Counted from the first letter of the stretch, positions 35,720 to 45,374 are shown. The stretch is 64,000 nt of DNA from CAZZKJ01 sp964654695 (GCA_964654695.1 CAZZKJ010000006.1:1-64000), one strand, 5' to 3'. Made by a program: numbers and translations. Notes: a model not told the origin generated them from the sequence alone.

Positions 35720-37018
35720 ATGATCGAACGATATACACTGCCGGCAATGGGAAAAATTTGGGCTGAGGAGAACAAGTTCGCCAAATGGCTTGAAGTCGAG
35801 ACGGCGGTCTGTGAGGTTCTGTCCGAAACCGGCAAGATTCCCCCTGAAGCCGCAGCCGCAGTGAAAGAACGGGCTTCCTTCGACATAGACCGAATAAAAG
35901 AAATAGAAAAAACCACCCAGCACGATGTTATTGCATTCTTAACAAATGTTGCCGAGTATGTCGGTGACGAATCCCGGTTCATTCATTTAGGCATGACCAG
36001 TTCCGATCTTCTCGATACGGCGCTGTCGTGCCTGCTCAAGGAATCCGGCGGACTTATTCTAGAGCGCGTGGACGCACTTAAGACCGCGGTCAGGACCCGG
36101 GCTCTGGAGCATCGGAAGACGCCAATGGTTGGCAGAACCCATGGGATTCACGCCGAACCGGTTACTTTCGGCCTCAAACTGGCGGTGTGGTATGAAGAGA
36201 TATGCAGGAGGGAAGAATGCCTTCGCCGTGCGGTTGACATTGTTTCCTTCGGCAAGATTTCAGGAGCCGTGGGCACATACGCACATATCGACAGCAGGGT
36301 AGAACCTCTGGTGATGAAAAAACTGGGGCTTAAATCAGCCGCGGCATCGACACAGGTTCTGCAGCGCGATCGTCACGCGGAATTCATGGCGGCCCTTGCC
36401 CTGCTCGCGGCCACGATGGAAAAAATTGCAACCGAGATAAGAAATCTGCAGCGAACGGATATATTGGAAGTAGAAGAATTTTTCACGGAAGGCCAAAAGG
36501 GCAGTTCGGCGATGCCTCATAAACGAAATCCCATAACCTGCGAGAGAATATGCGGACTTTCGCGCCTGATCAGGTCCAACCTGTCGGCGGCGCTCGATAA
36601 TGTTGTTCTCTGGCACGAGCGCGACATCAGCCACTCGTCCGTTGAGCGCGTTATTCTGCCCGACAGCGCCATTGCCGCCGATTATATGCTGGACCGGTTG
36701 ACCTGGGTCGTGGAGAAACTAATCGTGTACCCCGAAAACATGCGGAAGAACCTGGAGAAAACGGGAGGCCTGGTTTTTTCACAAAAGCTGCTTTTGGAGC
36801 TTACCGAATCGGGGATGAGAAGGGAAGAGGCTTATAAAGTGGTACAAGAAGCGGCCATGGAAACATGGAAGACGGGCAGGTCTTTTCAAGAAATTATCGG
36901 GGGAAATAATAAAATCATTTCCCAACTGGGCGAAAAAAAGCTGCAAAGCATTTTCTCCATGGAATCCCTGCTTTCGCAAACGGATGCGGTAATAGACAGG
37001 GTTTTTCCAGGTACATGA
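35720..37018 (+). CDS. purB: Adenylosuccinate lyase
   Basis: 432 residues, fumarase/aspartase superfamily; catalyses SAICAR to AICAR and adenylosuccinate to AMP. Signature GSSAMPHKRNPI near 258 holds the catalytic serine loop; the general-acid region MVGRTHGIHAEPVTFG is near 137; TSSDLLDTALS near 94 binds substrate. First of the purine run; purL follows after 5 bases. Confidence 0.96.
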   Translation: MIERYTLPAMGKIWAEENKFAKWLEVETAVCEVLSETGKIPPEAAAAVKERASFDIDRIKEIEKTTQHDVIAFLTNVAEYVGDESRFIHLGMTSSDLLDTALSCLLKESGGLILERVDALKTAVRTRALEHRKTPMVGRTHGIHAEPVTFGLKLAVWYEEICRREECLRRAVDIVSFGKISGAVGTYAHIDSRVEPLVMKKLGLKSAAASTQVLQRDRHAEFMAALALLAATMEKIATEIRNLQRTDILEVEEFFTEGQKGSSAMPHKRNPITCERICGLSRLIRSNLSAALDNVVLWHERDISHSSVERVILPDSAIAADYMLDRLTWVVEKLIVYPENMRKNLEKTGGLVFSQKLLLELTESGMRREEAYKVVQEAAMETWKTGRSFQEIIGGNNKIISQLGEKKLQSIFSMESLLSQTDAVIDRVFPGT

Positions 37019-37023
37019 ATTAA

Positions 37024-39447
37024 ATGAACAAATTATCCTTGACCGATCTCATAGCAGTTGCCGACGCCGGTTCAACTGCAACTCGCCGCCTGCTTCTCGA
37101 CAATAATATCAGCTTGAAGCCGAATGAACTCGTACGCATTACAGAACTGCTTGGGCGCAATCCTACCCTGGTCGAACTTCATATTTTCAATACCATGTGG
37201 AGCGAGCACTGTTCGTATAAAAGCTCAAAGCCGGTGCTTCGAAAATTTCTTTTTACATCGGCGCCTCATGTCGTCCTCGGTCCCGGCGAGGATGCAGGCA
37301 TCGTGAGATTTGCCCTCCTGGACGGCAAGAGTTACTGCCTGGTCATGGCGCATGAAAGCCACAACCATCCTTCGCAGATTCTGCCGGTCGAAGGCGCAGC
37401 AACCGGAATCGGAGGAATCGTAAGGGATGTTTATTGCATGGGCGCCGATGTTATCGGCGTAATGGATCCCCTCCGTTTTGGAGATCCAGACGGACCCAAC
37501 GGGCGCCGCGCCCGCGAAATAGCGGCGGGCGTCGTCGAAGGCATAGCCCAATACGCAAATGCGCTTGGTGTGCCCAATCTCGGGGGGGAAACTGTTTTTG
37601 ATCCCAGTTTCGATGATAACTGTCTGGTAAACGTGGTTGCCTTGGGAATCGTGGAGAAAAACGAAATAATACGCAGCCGGATACCCCGGGCGGCAATGAA
37701 GCATCCCTACGACGTGATTCTTATAGGCAAACCTACGGATTCGTCCGGTTTCGGCGGGGCCGCTTTTGCCAGCGAGAGGCTCTCCGGTGAAGAAGCTGAG
37801 GAAAACCAGGGTGCGGTGCAGGTTCCCGATCCGTTTCTCAAGCGCGTATTGGCCGAAGCGACCCGGGCGGTTCTGAACTTGCTCAAGGAGCGCGGCTTGG
37901 AAATCGGTTTTAAGGATCTTGGTGCCGGTGGAATCAGCTGTGCCGTCAGTGAGATGGCGGCGGCGGGAAATGCCGGTGTAATTCTTGATCTCGATAAGGT
38001 AAATGTATCGAGCCGTTCCCTGCCCAGCGAGGTTATAGCCTGTTCTGAAACCCAGGAACGGTATGCGATGGTAGTGCCCGCTTCGGTATCACCGGAAATA
38101 CTCAAAATCTACAATGAACACTATGAACTGCCCGGCATCTATGCCGGTGCGGGGGCATATGTAATTGGGTGCGTAAGAACGGATGAGCAGTTCAGATTGA
38201 TTCATAAAGGCGCCGCCGTATGTGACGCGGATGTTCACGCCATCACTACCGGAATAGAATACGAGAGAAAAAGCAAGAAAAGGCAAAGAAGAAAACTCTC
38301 TCCTCTCTCTTCCCAAGACGATTTCCGCAGCGCCGGGCCGGAGCCCGGAGAAATTCTGCTGGCAATGCTGTCGCGCGACAACATAGCCAACAAGGAGCTT
38401 ATTTATCACCATTACGATACCGAAGTGCAGGGACGAGCCGTTCTCAGACCCGGCGAGGCGGATGCGTGCGTACAGGTTTTCGTTCCTGGGTATTGCATAG
38501 GCGTTGCCGCGTCCATAGGAGGAAATTCACGTTTGAGCTCGGTCGATCCCCGTTTGGGCGGACAGTGGGCCGTTATTGAAGCTGTGAGAAACGTCGTCTG
38601 CGTCGGTGCGCTCCCGCTGGCTTTGACCGACTGCCTGAATTACGGTGATCCTGAAGATCCGGAGGTTTTCTGGGAGTTTTCAGAAGGAGTACGCGGAATA
38701 GGCGAAGCATGTTCGCGTCTGGGCTTAAGCGAAGAAATAAAGGAGGGTATTCCTGTTATTTCCGGCAACGTGTCATTTTATAATCAGAGTGAAAAGGGGG
38801 ACCCCATCGCTTCCACACCAATTGTGGCGTGCGCGGGACGCGTGAAGGATATTAGTGCCACACGGGGAATGGGGTTCAAAAAATTCGGTTCAAGGATTAT
38901 TCTTGTCGGAAGCCTGCATCCTAACATAGGCGGAAGTGAATTTGAGATGCTTGATGGTGACGCGGATGATCCGGCCGGTTCTTCGGCTCGGGGCGCCCGG
39001 GAAAATATGCCGCCGGTTCCGGATTTCGACCGGGAAAAGGCCGCGCTGCAAGCCGTTTTGGAGGGGTTCGAAAACTCATTACTGCTGGCGGCCCACGATA
39101 TATCTCTCGGCGGCCCGCTGGTGGCTCTATCGGAAATGATTCTCGCATCACCGGAGCATGCCGTCGGCTGCGATCTGGATTTAAGCGGAATCGAGGAAAG
39201 CGCCCGCTTGCCTGTCAATTATTTGTTCAGCGAATTCGGAGGCATTTTAGTCGAAGCAGAGGAAGAATCGTATGAGCGGTTCCACCGGCTGCTGGATAAA
39301 ACCGGCGCTTTATGGTTTGACCTGGGAGCCACCAGCTCCAATCCCGGGATGCGGGTCGGGCTTTCATCCGGCGGTTTTTCTCTTTCCGCCGGCGAATTGT
39401 CGGAAGCAAAAAAGGGAAGAATAGGAAGGATTTTCGGGCTGGAATAA
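37024..39447 (+). CDS. purL: Phosphoribosylformylglycinamidine synthase, PurL subunit
   Basis: 807 residues, small-type PurL that works with separate PurQ and PurS. The N-terminus has NTMWSEHCSYKSSKPVL near 57 and the ATP/substrate motif HESHNHPSQILPVEGAATG near 115, with duplicated AIR-synthase halves (second metal-binding set around 480-600). The large-type PurL of enterics is about 1300 residues and carries PurQ fused; this one does not. The N-terminus has no PurS fused. purQ follows 96 bases downstream. Confidence 0.96.
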   Translation: MNKLSLTDLIAVADAGSTATRRLLLDNNISLKPNELVRITELLGRNPTLVELHIFNTMWSEHCSYKSSKPVLRKFLFTSAPHVVLGPGEDAGIVRFALLDGKSYCLVMAHESHNHPSQILPVEGAATGIGGIVRDVYCMGADVIGVMDPLRFGDPDGPNGRRAREIAAGVVEGIAQYANALGVPNLGGETVFDPSFDDNCLVNVVALGIVEKNEIIRSRIPRAAMKHPYDVILIGKPTDSSGFGGAAFASERLSGEEAEENQGAVQVPDPFLKRVLAEATRAVLNLLKERGLEIGFKDLGAGGISCAVSEMAAAGNAGVILDLDKVNVSSRSLPSEVIACSETQERYAMVVPASVSPEILKIYNEHYELPGIYAGAGAYVIGCVRTDEQFRLIHKGAAVCDADVHAITTGIEYERKSKKRQRRKLSPLSSQDDFRSAGPEPGEILLAMLSRDNIANKELIYHHYDTEVQGRAVLRPGEADACVQVFVPGYCIGVAASIGGNSRLSSVDPRLGGQWAVIEAVRNVVCVGALPLALTDCLNYGDPEDPEVFWEFSEGVRGIGEACSRLGLSEEIKEGIPVISGNVSFYNQSEKGDPIASTPIVACAGRVKDISATRGMGFKKFGSRIILVGSLHPNIGGSEFEMLDGDADDPAGSSARGARENMPPVPDFDREKAALQAVLEGFENSLLLAAHDISLGGPLVALSEMILASPEHAVGCDLDLSGIEESARLPVNYLFSEFGGILVEAEEESYERFHRLLDKTGALWFDLGATSSNPGMRVGLSSGGFSLSAGELSEAKKGRIGRIFGLE

Positions 39448-39543
39448 TGCTTCTAATTCACGGCCGGGTTTCTCAAAAGGCTGCCGAAGAGGCTGCCGTC
39501 CGGCGCGGAGATTATTCAATAGCAGAAGATTTGGAGTGTGCTG

Positions 39544-40356
39544 ATGGTGGAAGCAGTCATAATTCAGTTTCCCGGAGTCAATTGCGAATATGAAACCCTC
39601 AGAGCTCTCGAGGCGGCCGGAATCAAAACTCGGATACTGAGATGGAATGAAGAACTCAAGGCAATAAGAAGCGCAGCCTCGGTTATTTTGCCCGGAGGCT
39701 TTTCGTACCAGGACAGAATTAGAGCAGGAGCCGTCGCGGCCAGGGACTTCGTAATAGATGAAGTCTATGAAGCCGCGCTAAAGGGCACGCCGGTCCTGGG
39801 TGTTTGCAACGGCGCGCAGATTCTTGTCGAGTCGGGAATCGTGCCCGGGTTTGAAGAAGGCGCGGTGTCTGCTGCGCTGGCTCTCAACAAGATGAGCGAC
39901 CGCGCAGGTTATTACTGCAACTGGATCAGATTGAAAAAAGGCCCAGCCGATTGCGTATTTACGTCTTTTCTGGACGAATGGAAATTGGATTGCGGAACCG
40001 TGCCCTGTCCCGTAGCTCATGCGGAAGGATGTTTTACAACCGCCTCTGCTCATGTCGAGCAGCTGCTGAAGTCCGGCAATAACGTGGCCCTTTATTACGC
40101 TACAGCAGACGGAAGTCCGGCCGATATATTTCCTCAGAATCCGAACGGCTCTATTGCGGGAATAGCGGGACTTACGAATAACAGTGGAAATGTAATGGCC
40201 CTTATGCCTCATCCCGAGAGAGCGGCATGGCTCTACCAGGTTCCGGCCGCGATTGGAGGGTACTGGGGTGAAAAACGGTTGAATCCCGGAGTCGATTTGT
40301 ACGCTCCCGGGCCGGGGAGCGGAGTGTTTGCTTCTTTGAAAAAAGCTCTGGCTTGA
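39544..40356 (+). CDS. purQ: Phosphoribosylformylglycinamidine synthase, glutaminase subunit
   Basis: 270 residues, class I glutamine amidotransferase that supplies ammonia to PurL. Nucleophile cysteine in VLGVCNGAQILVESG near 86; the histidine and glutamate in MPHPERAAW near 221. The ATG at 39544 has TTGGAG at 39531-39536; a GTG at 39538 is too close to it. The protein is about 40 residues longer than B. subtilis PurQ, with the extra at the C-terminus (GGYWGEKRLNPG...). Confidence 0.94.
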   Translation: MVEAVIIQFPGVNCEYETLRALEAAGIKTRILRWNEELKAIRSAASVILPGGFSYQDRIRAGAVAARDFVIDEVYEAALKGTPVLGVCNGAQILVESGIVPGFEEGAVSAALALNKMSDRAGYYCNWIRLKKGPADCVFTSFLDEWKLDCGTVPCPVAHAEGCFTTASAHVEQLLKSGNNVALYYATADGSPADIFPQNPNGSIAGIAGLTNNSGNVMALMPHPERAAWLYQVPAAIGGYWGEKRLNPGVDLYAPGPGSGVFASLKKALA

Positions 40357-40477
40357 GCCCGAGCCCGGTTTTCATAATATCGCGCAAGGCCGGATTGAAG
40401 CATAAGACAGGTTGCTGCAATAAAAGCGGTTCGCTCCCTGTTGGGTGGAACCTCTGCGATACTGCAAAGGTGTTCTG

Positions 40478-41170
40478 ATGACCAGACTATCTGCGGAACT
40501 TTTCGTTTTCAACAAAAACGTGGATTTGATTGCTTCGACTGCGTATATTGCCCTTTCCGGGAAAATGGGTTACGGGGATGTGCTTTTGGGGCTCAGGCGG
40601 TTCGATTACTATCGTTTTGTTATGGAGAGCGGACCGGAGGAGGGACCGCAAGCGGTACTTGAACGGATAGATGGAGTTATGAGGGCGGGAAGCACATTTT
40701 TCAACCGCAACAAGCATAATTATATTCTGGAATGCTCCTGGGAAGAGTCCATGAAAAAACTCGGCGTCGATGCCGGCCGGGTTGAAAAGGAAATGATCGA
40801 GGGGATATGCAAATCGGAAACCGGCGGAGAACCGGCATATTTAGATATACAAAAGAACTCTGAAAAGGTTATTTTCAATAAAGAAGATCTGTTTTTGGGG
40901 TCTTTGCTGGTCGAAAACAAGGATCCGGTGGAGAAGAAGGCCCTCGAGACCGCTCTGGCGCCGGAAATGGAACCTGCACTTCTGGTTATCGAACACAAGG
41001 GGACCTTGTGGTGGCTGGCGGTTCGAGGTTTCAGCGGCGGAGATGCCCGCGGAACTATCGAAGAAATGGCAGTTTCCGTGAGCAAGGACAAGGGGCTGCT
41101 GCTCAATCCTCATTATCAAGATCACGAAATAACCTTTTTAAAGAAGTTTAGAATAAAAAACCATGTTTGA
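40478..41170 (+). CDS. Unrecognised protein, probable PurS-like N-terminal domain
   Basis: 230 residues from ATG 40478, with AAAGG 7 bases upstream; GTG 40445 would add 11 residues. It sits between purQ and purF, where purS is expected, and no other purS is present. The first 90 residues follow the beta-alpha-beta-beta-alpha-beta layout of PurS, with a GYGDVLLGLRRFDYYRF stretch that lines up with the GY-x-x-V-x-x-x-R-x-GKYxEL region of PurS and a following helix and NYILE strand. PurS is only about 80 residues, so the remaining 140 residues are an unknown extension. Overlaps purF by 8 bases. Confidence 0.6.
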   Translation: MTRLSAELFVFNKNVDLIASTAYIALSGKMGYGDVLLGLRRFDYYRFVMESGPEEGPQAVLERIDGVMRAGSTFFNRNKHNYILECSWEESMKKLGVDAGRVEKEMIEGICKSETGGEPAYLDIQKNSEKVIFNKEDLFLGSLLVENKDPVEKKALETALAPEMEPALLVIEHKGTLWWLAVRGFSGGDARGTIEEMAVSVSKDKGLLLNPHYQDHEITFLKKFRIKNHV

Positions 41171-42575
41171 TGAACTTCACGAAGAATGCGGAATTTTCGG
41201 TGTTTTTAGCCATGAGAAGGCCGCCCATTTGACCTACCTCGGGTTGTATGCTCTCCAGCACCGGGGCCAGGAAAGCGCCGGTATAATTTCCTCGGACGGG
41301 AGAAAAACATTCGAGCACAGAGGAATGGGATTGGTGGCGCAGGTCTTCGACGAGGAGAGTTTGAGCAAGCTCAAAGGCAATTCTGCCGTTGGGCACAATA
41401 GGTACTCCACAACCGGCCAATCTCGGCCCAGCAACATCCAGCCGCTTCTTGTAGATTGCAGATTAGGCAAAATCGCGCTCGCACATAACGGCAATCTGGT
41501 AAATGCGCTGGAAAAAAGGCACGAGATGGAAAGAGAAGGATCAATCTTCGGCACGACCCTGGACAGTGAAATCATTCTTCATATGATTGCTAAAAGTGAG
41601 AAACGGGAGCTCGAAGATAAAATCATTGCTGCCCTCAAGCAGGTGCAGGGGGCTTATTCGCTGTTGATACTGGCTGAGGATAAGCTAATCGGAATGAGAG
41701 ATCCTTATGGTTTCAGGCCGCTTTGTATCGGCCGCCTGGATGGAAGCTATATTCTATCCAGCGAATCGTGTGCACTGGATATCCTCGGTGCGGAATATGT
41801 CAGGGACGTAGAGCCAGGGGAACTGGTCATTATTGACAAGGGGGGATTGAAGTCCAGGACAATCGAGGAATCAAAAAAACAGGCCAAGTGCATTTTCGAA
41901 TTCATCTATTTTTCCCGACCGGACAGTATTGTCTTCAAAGAAAATGTTGACAAGATCAGGCGCAAGTTGGGGATTGTGCTTGCCAAGCACCACCCTGTTG
42001 AAGCTGATCTCGTCATAGCCGTGCCGGATTCGAGCAACACTTCCAGCTTGGGTTTCGCTCAAGAATCCACGATTCCGTTCGAGCTGGGACTTATCAGGAA
42101 TCATTACATCGGGCGGACATTCATCCAGCCCGAGCAGTCGATACGGGACGGAAATGTACGGATAAAGTTCAATCCGGTCAAGGGAGTGCTGATCAACAAA
42201 AGGGTTGTAGTTGTAGATGATTCCATTGTACGCGGTTCCACAATGAGGAAACTCGTTAAAATGTTGAAGAAAGCAGGAGCGAAGGAAGTACATCTTCGCA
42301 TCTGTTCCCCCCCCATCATGTTCCCCTGCTTTTACGGGATAGATACGCCCGCCAGAAAGGAATTGATCGCGTCTTCTCATTCGATCGAGGAGATAAGACA
42401 GTTTCTCGGTGCGGACAGTCTGGAATATCTCACCGTCGAAGAATTGATGTCCACGGTCGATGATCCGGACCAGTTCTGCTATGCCTGTTTCAATGGGGAG
42501 TATCCAATCCCGCTTTTGCACGGTCACAGCAAGTCCGTGTTAGAGGAAGATCCCGAGAAGTCGGGTATTTCTTAA
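41163..42575 (+). CDS. purF: Amidophosphoribosyltransferase
   Basis: 470 residues, first committed step of purine synthesis. An 8-residue propeptide (MFDELHEE) precedes the nucleophile cysteine of CGIFGVF, so the enzyme is self-processed as in B. subtilis. The PRPP loop VVVVDDSIVRGSTM is near 354. Cysteines in QAKCIFEF, MFPCFYG and FCYACF match the 4Fe-4S ligands of the Bacillus-type enzyme, so an oxygen-sensitive cluster is likely, fitting an anaerobic life style. Overlaps the PurS-like gene by 8 bases. Confidence 0.95.
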   Translation: MFDELHEECGIFGVFSHEKAAHLTYLGLYALQHRGQESAGIISSDGRKTFEHRGMGLVAQVFDEESLSKLKGNSAVGHNRYSTTGQSRPSNIQPLLVDCRLGKIALAHNGNLVNALEKRHEMEREGSIFGTTLDSEIILHMIAKSEKRELEDKIIAALKQVQGAYSLLILAEDKLIGMRDPYGFRPLCIGRLDGSYILSSESCALDILGAEYVRDVEPGELVIIDKGGLKSRTIEESKKQAKCIFEFIYFSRPDSIVFKENVDKIRRKLGIVLAKHHPVEADLVIAVPDSSNTSSLGFAQESTIPFELGLIRNHYIGRTFIQPEQSIRDGNVRIKFNPVKGVLINKRVVVVDDSIVRGSTMRKLVKMLKKAGAKEVHLRICSPPIMFPCFYGIDTPARKELIASSHSIEEIRQFLGADSLEYLTVEELMSTVDDPDQFCYACFNGEYPIPLLHGHSKSVLEEDPEKSGIS

Positions 42576-42640
42576 ACGGCTTCATGCGGTCCTTTTAGGG
42601 GACGCAATCGTGCACCTATTTCAATATTAATAATGTTTAG

Positions 42641-42665
42641 CGGCTTGCAGCGCAGGCGCAAGCCG
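42641..42665 (+). repeat. Hairpin upstream of DUF2344 gene
   Basis: CGGCTTGC (42641-42648) and GCAAGCCG (42658-42665) are perfect 8-base complements around a 9-base loop. The stem ends 20 bases before the ATG at 42686 and has no T-run directly after it, so it could be a leader structure affecting translation or an operator. Confidence 0.4.
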
Positions 42666-42685
42666 GAGCTGGTCAGGGTTTTCAT

Positions 42686-43351
42686 ATGGTCAGGATCAGG
42701 TTCAGATTCAGCAAGACCGGGGCGGTAAAATTCACATCCCACCTGGATTCCATGAGGATGTTCCAGCGCTGCTTCCGGTCGGCCGAGCTGCCCTTGTGTT
42801 TTACGGGGGGATTTCATCCTCATCCCCGCATGTCTTTTGGCCCGTCGCTCAAAACTTCGTGGGAAGGACTCAGCGAATTCCTTGATGTTTATATGGAAGA
42901 AAACGTTCCGGATGCAAAAGGAAAGTGCAATCACCTTCTGCCTGCCGGCCTAAGCATTATTGATGCGCGTGTAATTGAGCATTCCGCCCCATCCTTGAGC
43001 AGCGAGATAACGGCGGCACGTATCAGGGTCGATATAAAAGAAACTTCCCTGAATCCCCTGGCTGTTTTCAACCATGAAGCGGCGCGCTGCGGAGCCGATA
43101 CCCCCGGCAAAGCGGGGATCTTTACACCGGAAGTTCTGGAAACGGCGCTTGAAAACACCGAAGGCGGCCTTAACCTTGAATACCTGACAACCATGCAGGG
43201 CGGACGCGGCCTGAATCCTGCAGAGGTAATCGAAATGATGTCCGGGCAAAAAGAATTCAATGCTGAAGGCATGAAGGTAGCGAGAACGGGTCTTTTTACA
43301 CGAAAAAACGGAGCTCTGGCACTGCCGCAAGGCTACCAGGCTGCGTCTTAG
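42686..43351 (+). CDS. DUF2344 (TIGR03936) protein, radical-SAM-linked
   Basis: 221 residues. N-terminus RIRFRFSKTGAVKFTSHLDSMRMFQRCFRSAELPLCFTGGFHPHPRMSFGP is the hallmark of DUF2344. This family normally sits beside, or is fused to, a B12-binding radical SAM protein and precedes rng, rplU and rpmA, as here. The radical SAM partner is absent from this locus. Its biochemical function is not known to me. Start ATG 42686 has CAGGG upstream. Confidence 0.87.
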   Translation: MVRIRFRFSKTGAVKFTSHLDSMRMFQRCFRSAELPLCFTGGFHPHPRMSFGPSLKTSWEGLSEFLDVYMEENVPDAKGKCNHLLPAGLSIIDARVIEHSAPSLSSEITAARIRVDIKETSLNPLAVFNHEAARCGADTPGKAGIFTPEVLETALENTEGGLNLEYLTTMQGGRGLNPAEVIEMMSGQKEFNAEGMKVARTGLFTRKNGALALPQGYQAAS

Positions 43352-43419
43352 CATGTTGAAAGAATGCTATGACGGCGACGAAAAACCAGAGCAGATATGC
43401 AAGGAGTAACAAAGCAATC

Positions 43420-44982
43420 ATGAAAGAAATAATAATAAATTCCACTTCCCAGGAGGTAAGAATAGCTATTCTCGAGGACGGGGAACTTGTTGAGTTCATA
43501 GTTGAAAGAGGGGAATCGAGACGTGTCGTCGGCAATATATACAAAGGAAGGATAAATGCCATTCTGCCCGGCATACAGGCGGCGTTCGTCGATATAGGGT
43601 TTGAAAAAGCCGGATTCCTGCATGCAAACGATCTTGCGGGATCGCAGAGCGCAGCCAAGGAAGTGCTCAAGGAAGTTGAAGTCGAGGAAGTTCCACGAGG
43701 CGGCCGCCGGAAAAGAAATATGCGAGATAACGGCAAAAGGGCTCTATCTCCTCCGATTGAGAAGCTGCTATCGAAGGGACAGGAGATTATGGTGCAGGTC
43801 ACAAAGGAAGCCATCGGCACCAAAGGTCCCAGGCTGACAACCCAAATATCTCTACCCGGGCGCTATGTCGTGTATATGCCGAATTTGAATTATCTCGGAA
43901 TATCCAGACGTATTGAATCGCGCAGCGAGCGCTCCCGCTTGAAAACTGTTATCGCCAGGAAAAAACCGGCCAACAGCGCCATAATCGCCAGAACGGCTTG
44001 CGAAGGCGTCGCCGCCAAGCACATCGAATCGGACATCCGCTACCTCCACCGCCTATGGCAGAGTATGGAAAAACAAGCCATCAAGGCTGAGACTCCTTCA
44101 CAGGTTCATGAAGAAGTGGGCATCCTGATCGGGACGCTGCGCGACATGATGAGCGAAGATATCGATAAAATCCATATCGATCTCGAGCGCGACCGCAAAA
44201 AACTTGTCCAGTATCTTAAAACCTACAGCCCGGCCCTGGTTTCCCGAGTCAAGCTTTACAGGGATAAGGCTCCTATATTCGACAGGTTTGGTATTGAAAG
44301 TGAAATCGAAAAAACCCTGGAAAGAAAAATCTGGCTCAAGAAAGGCGGGTATCTAGTACTCGATCACACCGAGGCTCTTGTTGCCATTGATGTGAATACC
44401 GGGCGTTTCGTCGGAAAGAAAAACCAGGAAGAAACCATACTCGAAACCAACCTTCTCGCAGCGAGGGAAATCCCCCGCCAACTCCGATTGAGGGATATAG
44501 GGGGGATAATAGTAATAGATTTTATCGATATGGAGAGGGAAGCAAACAAGCGAAAAGTTCTTGCGGAACTGCGCAGAAATCTTCGGAAAGACCGTTCCCG
44601 CTCTAAAGCTTTCCAGGTGAGCGACCTGGGTCTGGTGGAAGTCAGCCGCAAGCGCGTTCGGCCAAGCCTGCTTCATTTTTTCAGCGAAGAATGTCCATAC
44701 TGCACGGGAATGGGAAAAGTGCTTAGTTTCGAATCGTTGTCTACCAGAATAGAGCAGTGGATTAGGAGAATCGGTTCCCGGCGGCGGGAGAAGCGCATAC
44801 AGCTCCGGACCAATTCGTCGCTTGCGATCTTTCTCGAAGATGAGAGACGAAGCATTCTGGATGCTCTTGAGAGGCAGTACAGGCTCAAGATAGAGATCCA
44901 GGACGATCCACGTCTTCACCGGGAAGATTTCAAGCTGATTTCCCTGTCTTCCTTCAAAGATTTGGTGCAAGAACTTTCTTGA
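43420..44982 (+). CDS. rng: Ribonuclease G/E family endoribonuclease
   Basis: 520 residues from ATG 43420 (MKEIIINSTSQEVRIAILEDGELVE), the usual RNase G N-terminus; AAGGAG is 13 bases upstream, and ATG 43369 would add 17 unrelated residues. An S1 domain (about 35-130) is followed by the RNase H-like and DNase I-like catalytic parts with the metal aspartates in VAIDVNTG and IVIDFIDM, and a zinc-link CPYCTGMGKV near 427. It matures 16S rRNA and starts mRNA decay. No long RNase E-type scaffold tail, so RNase G is the better name. Confidence 0.94.
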   Translation: MKEIIINSTSQEVRIAILEDGELVEFIVERGESRRVVGNIYKGRINAILPGIQAAFVDIGFEKAGFLHANDLAGSQSAAKEVLKEVEVEEVPRGGRRKRNMRDNGKRALSPPIEKLLSKGQEIMVQVTKEAIGTKGPRLTTQISLPGRYVVYMPNLNYLGISRRIESRSERSRLKTVIARKKPANSAIIARTACEGVAAKHIESDIRYLHRLWQSMEKQAIKAETPSQVHEEVGILIGTLRDMMSEDIDKIHIDLERDRKKLVQYLKTYSPALVSRVKLYRDKAPIFDRFGIESEIEKTLERKIWLKKGGYLVLDHTEALVAIDVNTGRFVGKKNQEETILETNLLAAREIPRQLRLRDIGGIIVIDFIDMEREANKRKVLAELRRNLRKDRSRSKAFQVSDLGLVEVSRKRVRPSLLHFFSEECPYCTGMGKVLSFESLSTRIEQWIRRIGSRRREKRIQLRTNSSLAIFLEDERRSILDALERQYRLKIEIQDDPRLHREDFKLISLSSFKDLVQELS

Positions 44983-45007
44983 CAACCAGGTAGAATTCTT
45001 GTATTTA
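44979..45007 (+). promoter_or_regulatory. Promoter for rplU-rpmA
   Basis: Perfect TTGACA at 44979-44984 overlapping the rng stop codon, 17-base spacer, then TATTTA at 45002-45007 (a weaker -10). It would let the ribosomal protein pair be made apart from rng. Confidence 0.4.
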
Positions 45008-45020
45008 AGAAAGGTTATTT

Positions 45021-45040
45021 GCGCCGGTTTTGGCGCTTTT
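45021..45040 (+). promoter_or_regulatory. Leader hairpin with T-run before rplU
   Basis: GCGCC-GGTTTT-GGCGC followed by TTTT lies in the leader 20 bases before the rplU start. The shape is a small intrinsic terminator, suggesting attenuation or a ribosomal-protein leader structure; it could also simply end rng transcripts. Confidence 0.4.
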
Positions 45041-45059
45041 CAGAACAGGAGAACAATAA

Positions 45060-45374
45060 ATGTATGCCGTGATTGAAGTTGGTGGATGCCAATTAAAAGT
45101 CTCTCCGGAATCCATGATAAAAATCCCCAGAGTCCGCGACGAAGTGGGGCGGAAGATAAAGCTGGACAAAATACTTCTTATTTCCAACGGAGATAAATTG
45201 GAGATCGGCAAGCCCTATTTAGAGGGAAAAAGTTTCGATGCCGAGATCGTACGCCACGGAAAAGAAAAGAAAATAACCGTCTTCAAGAAAAAAAGGCGCA
45301 AGAAATATCGCAGGAAAAGAGGCCACCGGCAGCAGTTTACGGAGATAAAGATCGATACGCTGGTTGCTTCCTGA
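45060..45374 (+). CDS. rplU: 50S ribosomal protein L21
   Basis: 104 residues, 23S rRNA-binding protein of the large subunit. MYAVIEVGGCQLKVSPE at the start and the basic KKKRRKKYRRKRGHRQQFTEIKI tail are typical. CAGGAG precedes the ATG. Forms the usual pair with rpmA 70 bases downstream. Confidence 0.97.
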   Translation: MYAVIEVGGCQLKVSPESMIKIPRVRDEVGRKIKLDKILLISNGDKLEIGKPYLEGKSFDAEIVRHGKEKKITVFKKKRRKKYRRKRGHRQQFTEIKIDTLVAS

